Notes: generated by a model not told the origin, from the sequence alone. A stretch of 54,476 nt of DNA from Chryseobacterium gleum (GCA_945903645.1 CAMDOM010000016.1:1-54476); one strand, 5' to 3'; shown: positions 8,170 to 16,709, counted from the stretch's first letter. Made by a program: numbers and translations.

Positions 8170-8674
8170 GCCATTGGAAAATTGCATCCAACAAGTAAGC
8201 GAAAGAAGAAAAAGAGGTGTCCACACATTCCTTCAATTCATCATTCGTAATTCATCATTCGTAATTCTATTAGTTCCCGCACTTTCCTTTGCCCAGAACC
8301 GCACCATCGACTGGAAACTGCTCTCCAAGGTGGAATGGAGCGAGAAATATTCGAAAGAACATGACGAAACGTTTTACTACCCAAAGTTTGCCCCAGAGGT
8401 GCTCAACCTCAATGGACAGCTAATCGAAATCGAAGGTTTCGTAATTCCTGTGGATGTGGAAACGGGCTATTTTGTCCTTTCGGCCAATCCATTTGCCAGT
8501 TGTTTCTTTTGCGGACAGGCAGGCCCCGAAACCATACTCGAACTGCAATTGAAGGCAGGAGGAAAACGCTTTAAGACCGATGAAGTGGTTACCTTTCGAG
8601 GCCGTCTCAAACTGAACTACGAAGATTTGATGCACTGTAACTACATACTCGAACTTGCCCAACCAGTGAAATGA
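8162..8674 (+). CDS. DUF3299 secreted protein, first copy
   Basis: This is a small exported DUF3299 protein. The conserved core runs from about residue 64 (PKFAPEV) through VIPVD to SANPFASCFFCG with Cys114 and Cys117, then GPE. The FFCG cysteine pair suggests metal binding or a disulfide. The first 45 residues form an odd signal peptide whose hydrophobic stretch is encoded by a 14-bp tandem repeat (8237-8264). The start at 8162 overlaps the permease stop. The stop overlaps the next ATG in the form ATGA, so permease, this gene and its paralogue are translationally coupled. Biochemical function of the family is not established. Confidence 0.82.
   Translation: MSEPLENCIQQVSERRKRGVHTFLQFIIRNSSFVILLVPALSFAQNRTIDWKLLSKVEWSEKYSKEHDETFYYPKFAPEVLNLNGQLIEIEGFVIPVDVETGYFVLSANPFASCFFCGQAGPETILELQLKAGGKRFKTDEVVTFRGRLKLNYEDLMHCNYILELAQPVK
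8237..8264. repeat. 14-bp perfect tandem repeat inside a signal-peptide region
   Basis: TTCATCATTCGTAA is repeated back to back (8237-8250, 8251-8264) and a third partial copy follows. Because 14 is not a multiple of three, the copies are read in different frames (FIIRNSSFVI). Similar short ATTCGTAA-type runs are common between genes in Bacteroidota, so this may be an intergenic repeat captured into the reading frame. Confidence 0.7.
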
Positions 8675-9111
8675 GAGTGCTGCTCACTATCCTATTTGCA
8701 TTCACCTTGCAAGGCGCTAGTGCCCAACGTATGATAGAATGGAGCACATTGGCAAACGTGAAGTTTACCCGCGAATTCTCGAAGCAATTTGGATTTGAGG
8801 TGAATGTGAAACCGCCAAAATTTGCCCCAGAAATACTTGCTATCCACGGTCAAACCGTGAAAGTGCGCGGCTACGTTATTCCCATCGACATGGAATTGGG
8901 GCTGTATATGGTATCGGCCAATCCGTTTGCCAACTGCTTTTTTTGCGGTGGCGCTGGCCCCGAAACTGTGGTAGAACTATTCGCTGCCGAACGATTCCCA
9001 CGCTTCAATACCGACCAAGTAGTCACATTCACAGGTAAATTTCAAGTGAGCCAAGGCGGTGAAATGAATGGTGTGCCCTATCAGCTTTTTCAGGCCAGAG
9101 TGGCGAAATAA
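8671..9111 (+). CDS. DUF3299 secreted protein, second copy
   Basis: This is a paralogue of the preceding gene with a normal signal peptide (about 1-18, ending ASAQ). It keeps PKFAPEI, VIPID and SANPFANCFFCG with Cys89 and Cys92, and ends with a beta-rich tail. The two copies align along their whole core, so they arose by tandem duplication or one was recruited next to the other. The ATG overlaps the upstream TGA. Having two DUF3299 proteins behind one permease suggests distinct partners or a hetero-oligomer; this is inference. Confidence 0.82.
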   Translation: MRVLLTILFAFTLQGASAQRMIEWSTLANVKFTREFSKQFGFEVNVKPPKFAPEILAIHGQTVKVRGYVIPIDMELGLYMVSANPFANCFFCGGAGPETVVELFAAERFPRFNTDQVVTFTGKFQVSQGGEMNGVPYQLFQARVAK

Positions 9112-9127
9112 ACGAATCTCACCCCTC

Positions 9128-9649
9128 ATGGTCAAAGTATTTCCCCTCCTTTTCCTCCCGTTCATCTCGTTTGCGCAGCACACGCTTATTATGAAAGATG
9201 GCACCTTCATTTCGGGCGAATTGCAAAGCATGAAGGGAAATACCATCAGTTTTTTCGCTGCCGAACGGCCCTTGGATATTGACATCTCTACCGTGAGCAC
9301 CATTCATTTCTATGATACCCAAAAGAAAGAGCCCGTAGCAGTTTCTACTGTCAAAAAAATGTTCAATAGTGGATTCGACCGCATAGAATACAGCATGGAC
9401 GGGCGCAACATGATTAAGTTCCCCAAGATTACCATTGGAAACGATGCCAAAGGAATTGTGGTGGTTGATGTGACCATCGACAAATATGGCAACGTAATGA
9501 GTGCCGAACCTGGAGCAGCTGGCTCCAAAACCACAGACGATAAATACTTGTTTTATAAAGCAAAATTTGCCTGTCAAGAGGCCAAATTCGATACCTATCC
9601 CACAGCACCGCTTTCCACCTCAGGAAAGGTCTTTGTGGTGTTCAAGTAG
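9128..9649 (+). CDS. Secreted protein with C-terminal TonB-C-like domain
   Basis: ATG 9128 is preferred over the upstream TTG frame start because it opens a clean signal peptide (MVKVFPLLFLPFISFAQ). Residues about 20-60 contain a small beta-rich unit (KDGTFISGELQSMKGN). The C-terminal 75 residues (VVVDVTIDKYGNVMSAEPG onward) resemble the TonB C-terminal energy-transducer fold seen in many Bacteroidota proteins. The N-terminus is a cleavable signal, not a TonB membrane anchor. It lies 16 bases after the second DUF3299 gene and is probably the last gene of the exporter operon. Confidence 0.65.
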   Translation: MVKVFPLLFLPFISFAQHTLIMKDGTFISGELQSMKGNTISFFAAERPLDIDISTVSTIHFYDTQKKEPVAVSTVKKMFNSGFDRIEYSMDGRNMIKFPKITIGNDAKGIVVVDVTIDKYGNVMSAEPGAAGSKTTDDKYLFYKAKFACQEAKFDTYPTAPLSTSGKVFVVFK

Positions 9650-9712
9650 CCTTAAGGGTATAAAAAAAACCTCAATTTCTTGAAAGGCTTTTTACTACAT
9701 CCTATGTGCTGA

Positions 9713-10534
9713 TTACATTTTTGTTTTGTTCAAGTCCAGTTTAAACTCCGCCTTGTCGAACGTAAAGGATGTTTTTGAAACTTCTTGGAAAGCTTCGCCA
9801 AACGACACAAAAAGCGTGGCGAATTGCATGTCTACAACATTTGCAGGAATTCTTACCATCACAGAAAATCCATCTTCCTCACCCGGCATTATCAAAACGG
9901 GATTCACTTTCGAAAATGCATTGGCAAACATTCTGCCCGATTCTATTTTGACTCCCACTTTACTTGGGTCCACAATAGCAATTTTACTACCCGTGTATTT
10001 CACGACAAATCTTGCATTAGTGGCATCTGTCTCTTGATTATGGTACTTCAGGTTCAGGCTAAACGGACCTGAACTCATCGAATTCTGTGAAGGAGGTAAC
10101 ACAAAATCATCCAACTCAAAAGCCACTCCTTTGGTAGATGCTTTTTCCAAACCATCAAAGGTTATCGAGAATGTTTCTTGATGATAATCGGTTTGACCAG
10201 CCAAATCAAGAACCCTTGTTTTGTCAGAAAACGGCTCAATGATAAAAGGCTTTTCTTTGAACGGATAGGACTGCCCATTTACATTCAACCTCATTTTGCT
10301 TGGATTTACAAATACATACTCGTTCGTTTTATTGGTGAACTTTATTCGGAATTTGAGTAAATCTTTCTGAGAAACGGCATCCTTAACCTCAACCTTCAAA
10401 AAATCATTCTCCATTTCCGCATTCTGGTACCAGAATTCGTGCTTATTAGAATATTTTTTTTGGTCTTGCGCAAATGTGTTCAATGTGGATAGACCAATTA
10501 AGGCAACTACCGCGCCCATTATTACGTGTTTCAT
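9713..10534 (-). CDS. Secreted hypothetical protein
   Basis: No family was recognised. A signal peptide (about 1-22, ending NTFAQ) is followed by about 250 residues alternating short beta-like segments (FRIKFTNKTNEYVFVNP, LNVNGQSYPF), suggesting two beta-sandwich units, each comparable to an accessory domain. No lipobox, T9SS domain or transmembrane helix is seen. It is transcribed towards the exporter operon and is separated from it by 63 bases with no clear terminator. Confidence 0.7.
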   Translation of the reverse strand: MKHVIMGAVVALIGLSTLNTFAQDQKKYSNKHEFWYQNAEMENDFLKVEVKDAVSQKDLLKFRIKFTNKTNEYVFVNPSKMRLNVNGQSYPFKEKPFIIEPFSDKTRVLDLAGQTDYHQETFSITFDGLEKASTKGVAFELDDFVLPPSQNSMSSGPFSLNLKYHNQETDATNARFVVKYTGSKIAIVDPSKVGVKIESGRMFANAFSKVNPVLIMPGEEDGFSVMVRIPANVVDMQFATLFVSFGEAFQEVSKTSFTFDKAEFKLDLNKTKM

Positions 10535-10583
10535 ATTCGTTTAAGGATTTGGTTAATGGGATTGAGGTTACAATTAACGCTTC

Positions 10584-10591
10584 CAAAAATA
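10584..10591 (-). promoter_or_regulatory. -7 box for the secreted hypothetical
   Basis: On the minus strand the sequence reads TATTTTTG, fitting TAnnTTTG, 49 bases upstream of the start codon at 10534. Confidence 0.45.
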
Positions 10592-10643
10592 GAACAAGGA
10601 ATTAAAACTGTGAAAATGGAATACGTGGCCTAGTCCTTTGGCC

Positions 10644-10686
10644 TTCTTCGCGAAGAACCAACAAATGGTTCATTCTGGTACTTTTG
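10644..10686 (+). promoter_or_regulatory. Palindrome and -7 box upstream of the DUF4476 gene
   Basis: A perfect 14-bp palindrome TTCTTCGCGAAGAA (10644-10657) is followed 21 bases later by TACTTTTG (10679-10686), a good -7 box. The palindrome sits where a -33 element or an operator would be expected. The coding start at 10761 leaves a 74-base leader. Confidence 0.4.
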
Positions 10687-10760
10687 AAAGTTCAATATAT
10701 AAGCATATCCATTCTGATTTTTTCAGTTTGGTCTTACATAAATACATTCTTCAAAAAACC

Positions 10761-11687
10761 ATGAAACTATTGTTTTTTATATCTGCCATGCTAGGCATAA
10801 CAACCATGACATCCGCACAGTCCAATCATTTTACCGTGTTTTCCGAAGAAGGATTTCCCTTCTATCTCATAGTGAATGGCATAGCCCAGAATACCGAACC
10901 AGAAACCAGTGTTAAGGTGCTTGACCTTGGGGCTCAAAACTTGAAGCTCAAGTTCATCTTTAATGATAAGTCACTTGGCGAGGTAGATAAAACTGCTTAC
11001 CTCAACACTTTTGGTAGAGAATATATGTACAAAGTGAAAAGAAGTGCTTCGGGCGATTGGGTGCTTAAACTTGAAAACTCCGTTCCCATAGCTGGTTTAA
11101 TGCCCCAACCAGCGGTGGTGCAACAAACCACTTTGGTGCAGCAAGGACCAAACGTTACTACCACAACTAACGGTACTTATTTCAATTCCTCAAGCACCAG
11201 CACTTCAAGTTCATTTGCCACTAATGCTGTTGGAGGTATAAGCGTTAATGTTAGCGGAATGGGGATGAACCCAAATCTGCCTGCTGGTCAAGATGTATCA
11301 ATTGCTATGAATACCTTTCAGGCAGTTAACGACCATTATACACCTCCAGCACCAACCCATTATGTAATGGTGGGCTATAATGGACCCATCGGTTGTACGT
11401 GGCCTATGGACGATGCCCAATTTGCCACTGCGCGCCAATCTGTGGCTTCAAACGCATGGGACGAAACCAAACTCACCGTTTCTAAGCAAATTATTAGCGC
11501 CAATTGCCTCACTTGCGCGCAAGTAAAAGTGTTGATGCAATTGATGGGCTGGGAAGAATCGAAACTTGACCTTGCCAAATTTGCCTACAAATACACCTAC
11601 GATTTGGGCAACTATTACCAATTGAATGGCGCGTTTGAGTGGGAATCGAGCACCACGGAGCTCAATGCACACATCAACGGGCAATAG
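10761..11687 (+). CDS. Secreted DUF4476 domain protein
   Basis: ATG 10761 is chosen over the longer frame from 10638 because it opens a signal peptide (MKLLFFISAMLG, cleaved near TSAQ) and leaves the promoter untranslated. The N-terminal part (about 22-110) is beta-rich. A low-complexity Ser/Thr/Asn linker (about 120-160) follows. The last 95 residues are a DUF4476 domain, an all-helical unit with SANCLTCAQVKVLM and YTYDLGNYYQLNGAF. DUF4476 is frequent in Bacteroidota exported proteins and has no established function. The stop lies one base from the stop of the convergent GluQ-type gene. Confidence 0.8.
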   Translation: MKLLFFISAMLGITTMTSAQSNHFTVFSEEGFPFYLIVNGIAQNTEPETSVKVLDLGAQNLKLKFIFNDKSLGEVDKTAYLNTFGREYMYKVKRSASGDWVLKLENSVPIAGLMPQPAVVQQTTLVQQGPNVTTTTNGTYFNSSSTSTSSSFATNAVGGISVNVSGMGMNPNLPAGQDVSIAMNTFQAVNDHYTPPAPTHYVMVGYNGPIGCTWPMDDAQFATARQSVASNAWDETKLTVSKQIISANCLTCAQVKVLMQLMGWEESKLDLAKFAYKYTYDLGNYYQLNGAFEWESSTTELNAHINGQ

Positions 11688-11688
11688 A

Positions 11689-12582
11689 TTACCCGAGCTT
11701 TTCGGCAAGCCGCTGGGCAAATGTGCTCAGCTTGGTTACCTCCAAGCCAAGATTATGAAAGGAAGCGAGTTTGCGATATAACGCAACGCTCGCTTCCTTT
11801 TTTTTATCGAATTTCTTGATGGCTTCTGCACCTGCAGACTTGCTCCACTTCTCACCATTTGCGTTCAAGAGCAACGGATGATGGTAAAATGTAGCTTGTT
11901 TAAAATTTTCGAATCCTAGCTTTTCTGCCAACCAAAGTTGCACCGCTGTAGAAGGTCGCAAATCTTCACCACGAACAATAAGGTCGATGCCAAAATAATT
12001 GTCGTCACACACCGATGCTACTTGATACGCAGGTATGCCATCTCTTCGCCTCACCACGGGGTCGGGCAACATTTGGCTTTCGGGCATTGAAATCCAACCT
12101 AGATGTAAATCGTTGTAGTGAATCTCCAATTGCTGTGGAATGCGAACCCGCCAAGCTACATCCTCAGCATCCAGTGGCAACAAACCTTTGCGGCAATAGT
12201 GGCGCTCGTCCATTGGATTTTCATAGCGCGCCAATTCACTTCGCGAACAGCCGCAAGCGTAAATCAGCCCTTGGTTTCGCAAGCTAAGAAGCGCAGTTTC
12301 GTACAGATGCAACCGATGGCGCTGCGACCATTCAGCATCCAATTCTAAGGCATCTTGTGGGCCTTGCGTCCATGTAATTCCGAGCCAATGCAGCGTGTCG
12401 AATATATTAGAGATGTAGTCAGGGCGCTTGCGATCGTTGTCTAAATCGTCAATGCGCAACAGCAATTCTGCACCTGAAATTTTCGCCAATGCCGCAGTTA
12501 CAACAAAGGCATACGCATTGCCTTCATGCAAAAATCCACTTGGCGTTGGCGCAATTCGAGTGGTTCGAAATGCTAGGCTCAT
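11689..12582 (-). CDS. gluQ: GluQRS-type glutamyl-tRNA(Asp) synthetase-like enzyme
   Basis: This is a class I synthetase catalytic core without an anticodon-binding domain (297 residues, as in GluQRS, against about 470 or more for GltX). The HIGH-type signature is APTPSGFLHEGN (11-22), a zinc-knuckle-like pair Cys110 and Cys112 pairs with Tyr129/Cys130, and the KMSKS-type loop is KWSKS (245-249). GluQRS attaches glutamate to the queuosine of tRNA-Asp; by homology this is the likely role, although Bacteroidota members are often annotated only as glutamate-tRNA ligase family. Its start overlaps the stop of murF-alr by four bases, making it the last gene of the 16692-11689 operon. Confidence 0.8.
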   Translation of the reverse strand: MSLAFRTTRIAPTPSGFLHEGNAYAFVVTAALAKISGAELLLRIDDLDNDRKRPDYISNIFDTLHWLGITWTQGPQDALELDAEWSQRHRLHLYETALLSLRNQGLIYACGCSRSELARYENPMDERHYCRKGLLPLDAEDVAWRVRIPQQLEIHYNDLHLGWISMPESQMLPDPVVRRRDGIPAYQVASVCDDNYFGIDLIVRGEDLRPSTAVQLWLAEKLGFENFKQATFYHHPLLLNANGEKWSKSAGAEAIKKFDKKKEASVALYRKLASFHNLGLEVTKLSTFAQRLAEKLG

Positions 12583-15050
12583 TCCTGAAAATACACCCGT
12601 TTCACTCGGCTCGAAATGCCTGTGAGTATTTCATACGAGATGGTTTCGGCATTGCGTGCAAATTCCTCGATAGGATACCCTTCTCCGAAAATAATCACTT
12701 CATCGCCTTCATTGCATGGAATATCGGTCACGTCTACCATAATCATATCCATACACACACTGCCAATTATAGGCGCAGGTTCGCCATTCACTAAAATATG
12801 TCCTTTGCGATTTCCATGTTTGCGGCTAAGTCCATCTGCATAACCCACCGGAATGGTGGCAGTAACCATTGGAGCTAGCACATGCTCCAATCGGCCATAG
12901 CCAACCGTGTCGCCTGCTTGCAAATGATGGAGCTGAGTAATGGTGCTTTTTAATGTACTCACGTTGCGCAGCAAATGCGAAATAGGACTGTCGGGAGCTA
13001 CGCCATACAATCCAATTCCTAGACGCACCATATCAAACTGCGCTTCAGGAAAACGCAAAATTCCAAACGAATTGCAGATATGTCGTGGCACTGTTTTGCC
13101 CAAATGCTGCATAATTATGCTGCTCATTCGGTCTAGAGCAGTTATTTGCTGCCGTGTAAATGCATCTTCCTTAGGACTATCGCTAGCGGCTAAGTGCGAA
13201 AATATGGAGGCTACCTCTATGCCACGATTGTTGCTAAGACGAACGCACAATTCATTCAAATCGCGCTCATGAAATCCCAACCGATTCATGCCTGTGTTTA
13301 ATTTCACATGCACTCGAACAGGCTTTGTGGGCATTCCTCCACGGCCCAACACAGATTCAAGCGCACGAAGGGCTCGCATGCTGTAAATCTCTGGTTCCAA
13401 ATCGTAGCGAATCATGGCGTCAAAGGTGTGCTCCTCTGGACTCATCACCATTATGGGAAGGGTAATTCCAGCTTTGCGCAATTCGATGCCTTCATCGGCA
13501 TAGGCAACGGCCAAATAATGCACGCGGTGAAATTGAAGCACCCGCGCAATTTCAAAACTACCACTACCGTATCCAGAAGCTTTTACCATAGCCATAAGCT
13601 TGGTTTCGGGCTTTAGCAGCGAACGGATAAGATTGAGATTGTGGACAATGGCCCCAAGGTCAATCTCCAAAACGGTTTGATGCGTTTTTTGCTGCAACAC
13701 TTGCCCAATGGCTTCGAAACCAAATGTTCGCGCGCCTTTTAACAGGATGGCTTCATCTTGAAAGGTTAGGTTTGGCAGGTTGCTGAGAAAAGCTGCGGTG
13801 TTGGGATAGAAACTAGCATCCGATTGAAAAAGTGCAGCCTGCGCAGAAATGTGCGGGCCAATGCCAATAATGCGGTGCACTTGTTTTTGCCGAAGCAACG
13901 CTGCCACTTCAGCATAGAGTTCGTTGTCCGTTCTTCCCGTTTGAAGAATGTCCGAAAGAATCAACGTTCGCTTTGGATGTTGGTGTTGTTGCTCCAGAAA
14001 ATCGAGCGCGATAGAGATAGACTGTAAATCAGAATTGTACGTGTCGTTGATCACCGAACAATTGTTTAAGCCTTGTTTCAACTCGAGACGCATTGCCACT
14101 GGAGTTAGTAGCAACATCCGCTCAGCAATTTGTGCATCACTTCTACCACTTAATAACAGCAATGCCCAGCAATGAATAGCATTTTCGATAGATGCTTCGT
14201 CTGTAAAAGGTATTGCAATGCGAATAAACCGGTGCTGAAAAATGGCTTGTATTGAGGTTTGCCCATCGTGTTTTTCAATACGCCCAACTTGTAAATCAGC
14301 CGAAGATTTTCTGCTCCACGTGAACATTCTTGGCCGTTTCACAAAAACGTAATGCGCCAATTCTTCCTCAATAATCAGGTAGTCTTTGCAATAAATCAAT
14401 GTATCGCAATGCTGAAAAAGGTCGAGCTTTTCGTGCGCTTTTTGCTTCAAACTCGTAAAGTTCTCATCGTGTGCGTGGCCCAGATTGGTAAGAATTCCAA
14501 TTGTTGGACGAATAATGCGTTCCAACCGAATCATCTCTCCAGGTTCTGAAATTCCTGCTTCAAAAAGTGCAAGGCCATGTTCTGGACCGAGCTTCCACAC
14601 AGAAAGTGGAACGCCAACCTGAGAATTATAGCTTTTGGGGCTGCGCACAATGTTTACATCGGGCGAAAGCAGCTGATAGAGCCATTCTTTCACTATCGTT
14701 TTCCCATTGCTGCCGGTGATGCCAACTACAGGAATGTTGGAAGCGTTTCGTTTGGTGGCTGCCACTTGCTGCAACGCAATCAGCGTATCATCTACAGAAA
14801 AGAAAACCGCATCCGGAAATTGATTGGCCGCATACGTGCTATTGACAACAAATGCTCGCACTCCTTTGGCATACACCTCGGCTATAAACCGATGTCCATC
14901 GTGCCGTTCGCCTGCAATGGCAAAAAACAACGCTTGCGATGAAACAACAATTTTGCGGCTATCAATAGCCAATTCGGTCACAACACCATCCTGAAATTCG
15001 AACGGAACATGCGCTTTAAGCACAACGGCAATTTCGCGGAGCGTGGACAT
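12579..15050 (-). CDS. murF-alr: MurF-Alr fusion: MurNAc-tripeptide D-Ala-D-Ala ligase / alanine racemase
   Basis: This bifunctional enzyme makes D-alanine and adds D-Ala-D-Ala to the UDP-MurNAc-tripeptide in the cytoplasm. The N-terminal half (about 1-450) is a Mur ligase with the ATP loop GITGSNGKT (110-118). The C-terminal half (about 455-823) is a fold-type III PLP racemase with the cofactor lysine Lys490 in MVKASGYG, the GDTVGYG segment and a C-terminal beta domain (SVCMDMIMVDV). The fusion is characteristic of Bacteroidota. It is translationally coupled to the downstream gluQ-like gene and lies 17 bases after the lipoprotein gene. Both active-site regions look intact. Confidence 0.95.
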   Translation of the reverse strand: MSTLREIAVVLKAHVPFEFQDGVVTELAIDSRKIVVSSQALFFAIAGERHDGHRFIAEVYAKGVRAFVVNSTYAANQFPDAVFFSVDDTLIALQQVAATKRNASNIPVVGITGSNGKTIVKEWLYQLLSPDVNIVRSPKSYNSQVGVPLSVWKLGPEHGLALFEAGISEPGEMIRLERIIRPTIGILTNLGHAHDENFTSLKQKAHEKLDLFQHCDTLIYCKDYLIIEEELAHYVFVKRPRMFTWSRKSSADLQVGRIEKHDGQTSIQAIFQHRFIRIAIPFTDEASIENAIHCWALLLLSGRSDAQIAERMLLLTPVAMRLELKQGLNNCSVINDTYNSDLQSISIALDFLEQQHQHPKRTLILSDILQTGRTDNELYAEVAALLRQKQVHRIIGIGPHISAQAALFQSDASFYPNTAAFLSNLPNLTFQDEAILLKGARTFGFEAIGQVLQQKTHQTVLEIDLGAIVHNLNLIRSLLKPETKLMAMVKASGYGSGSFEIARVLQFHRVHYLAVAYADEGIELRKAGITLPIMVMSPEEHTFDAMIRYDLEPEIYSMRALRALESVLGRGGMPTKPVRVHVKLNTGMNRLGFHERDLNELCVRLSNNRGIEVASIFSHLAASDSPKEDAFTRQQITALDRMSSIIMQHLGKTVPRHICNSFGILRFPEAQFDMVRLGIGLYGVAPDSPISHLLRNVSTLKSTITQLHHLQAGDTVGYGRLEHVLAPMVTATIPVGYADGLSRKHGNRKGHILVNGEPAPIIGSVCMDMIMVDVTDIPCNEGDEVIIFGEGYPIEEFARNAETISYEILTGISSRVKRVYFQE

Positions 15051-15067
15051 TTCTACCTGCGAAAACC

Positions 15068-15571
15068 TTACGGATGAAAATCGTAAATGGTAAGAGAAAG
15101 CACAGGGCGGCCATATTCTGTGCTGGCATCCATCATGGTAAACTCTACCATCTCACCTTCGGCATTCACACTTTTCCAAACTTCAAAATCGCCTTGGCCT
15201 TCTTGTCGGGCATACTTATTATCGAATGACGTGCGTATTTCTTCTGCCATTTGATCCAAATCTACCTCCTCTAAAAAGAACCAATCTGCTTGTATGGTAT
15301 GGAGCGTGTCCTCCTCAAATTCGTAGCTTACTTGTAGCACGCAGGTATCGGTGCCAATGTTGTACATGACCTGGTTTGGAATGCTGAACACCACGCTATC
15401 AATCGGTTCGCGTTTGAGCACCACATCCATTGCATCTCCAATAGAAATGCCTCTAAAATGGCCAAGTGGAACGCTATGCGAAGTGGTAGGCCCTTCGCTA
15501 TTCACCTCTTCATTGCTGCACGAAATGAAGAGCAAAACAATTGTGCTCAAAAGGATAAGTTGTCCTTTCAT
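15068..15571 (-). CDS. Hypothetical lipoprotein
   Basis: The N-terminus is a lipoprotein signal with lipobox FISC (Cys18) followed by Ser-Asn-Glu, so no inner-membrane retention Asp. The remaining 150 residues are not recognised; they are acidic and contain GHFRGISIGDAMD and a probable beta-rich body. The start codon overlaps the stop of the exonuclease gene (ATGA), and murF-alr follows 17 bases later, so it is co-expressed with cell-wall synthesis. Function unknown. Confidence 0.72.
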   Translation of the reverse strand: MKGQLILLSTIVLLFISCSNEEVNSEGPTTSHSVPLGHFRGISIGDAMDVVLKREPIDSVVFSIPNQVMYNIGTDTCVLQVSYEFEEDTLHTIQADWFFLEEVDLDQMAEEIRTSFDNKYARQEGQGDFEVWKSVNAEGEMVEFTMMDASTEYGRPVLSLTIYDFHP

Positions 15572-16287
15572 CGCTCTAAAATCTCATCTTCCTTTAGCAA
15601 TTCTTCCCCTCTAAAACGCAAAAGAATTTGGGCAACTGCTACTACATCGCGTTTGCAATAGCGCTCAATGCGGTAAATATCGTTTTCTACGTAATAGACA
15701 CGTGCCACATCTTTACCTTCTATATCTGTTTTTGGGGTAGGAATGCACAATACGTGGGTAAGCAACTTTAGCGAGGTAAAACTCTTACGGTCGCCAAATT
15801 TCCATAACTCCATGGTGTCCAAATGACGCACTTCCCATGGTTTTTTTCCTGTTAAGTCAAGGATTTTAGGAATCTGAATTCCGTTTATCACCATTCTTCG
15901 GGCGATGTAGGGAAAATCGAATTCCTTGCCATTGTGTGCGCAAAGCAAATGGTCTACGCGGCCAAAGTGACGAGTCACCATTTGGCTAAATTCTTTCAGT
16001 AGAGCAGTTTCATCATGACCGAAATAGGAATGGACCCGAAACTCGCGCTTACCGCCTTCTAATGCATGAAATGCGCCAACGGAGATGCAAATAATTTTTC
16101 CGAATTCGGCATATATACCTGCGCGCTCGTAGACTTCCTCTTCCGTCAAATCTTCAGCGGCTAGCCTATCGGCCTTAACATCCCAAAGTGCCCGGGTGGT
16201 TTCGTCTAGCGCAGCATAGGTAGGCGAAATGGGTACCGTTTCGATATCGAGAAATAGGATTTTGCTGAGATTGAGCTGATTAAGCAT
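15568..16287 (-). CDS. DEDDy 3'-5' exonuclease, PolB-exonuclease-like (DNA_pol_B_exo2)
   Basis: This is a ribonuclease-H-like exonuclease. The three exo motifs are visible: DIET (Asp14, Glu16), the NGKEFDFP segment and YCKRDVVA near the C-terminus, the last with the Tyr-xxx-Asp form of the DEDDy class. Length (239 residues) matches the stand-alone PolB-exonuclease relatives of Bacteroidota. Substrate is unknown, but a nucleic-acid 3' end is expected. It starts 3 bases after the stop of the conserved 133-residue gene and overlaps the lipoprotein start. Confidence 0.85.
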   Translation of the reverse strand: MLNQLNLSKILFLDIETVPISPTYAALDETTRALWDVKADRLAAEDLTEEEVYERAGIYAEFGKIICISVGAFHALEGGKREFRVHSYFGHDETALLKEFSQMVTRHFGRVDHLLCAHNGKEFDFPYIARRMVINGIQIPKILDLTGKKPWEVRHLDTMELWKFGDRKSFTSLKLLTHVLCIPTPKTDIEGKDVARVYYVENDIYRIERYCKRDVVAVAQILLRFRGEELLKEDEILER

Positions 16288-16290
16288 GGA

Positions 16291-16692
16291 TTAACGGATT
16301 AGAATTCCGGGCAAGTTTACCAGTGGAACTTCAATCAGATTTTCATCTGCAACACTGCCCGGTACAAAAATGAATTTGCGGTCGTAAATCTCACCATCCA
16401 AATAGAATGTGAGGAAATATTGGTTGTTTAACCCAAATACTTCGGGCACAATGCGTTCTACTTTATGCACCGAATGGGCGTCTAATCCATCAAAATAATG
16501 CCGCAATTCGGAAGTAGCCACTTTCTCTCCATTCAATTCACCGTAACCTTTAGACGAAACAATAATATCCTTTAGGGCTTGGTCTTTTTGGTTGATGAGA
16601 TACACGCCCCAATCGGCATCCAAGCCTTCTGTTTCGCGCACAATTGCCATAGATACATCAACCACTTTGGGAATGCGAATGTCTTTCTTCAT
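16291..16692 (-). CDS. Conserved Bacteroidota hypothetical protein
   Basis: The 133-residue soluble protein has no signal peptide. Its pattern (KVVDVSMAIVRE, WGVYLINQKD, VSSKGYGE, FGLNNQYFLTFYLDG, DRKFIFVPGS) is one I recognise as widespread in the phylum, where it is sometimes mislabelled as a phenylalanyl-tRNA synthetase subunit. No biochemical function is known to me. It heads the five-gene minus-strand operon reaching down to gluQ. Confidence 0.8.
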   Translation of the reverse strand: MKKDIRIPKVVDVSMAIVRETEGLDADWGVYLINQKDQALKDIIVSSKGYGELNGEKVATSELRHYFDGLDAHSVHKVERIVPEVFGLNNQYFLTFYLDGEIYDRKFIFVPGSVADENLIEVPLVNLPGILIR

Positions 16693-16709
16693 GGTGTTTC
16701 TACAGCACG

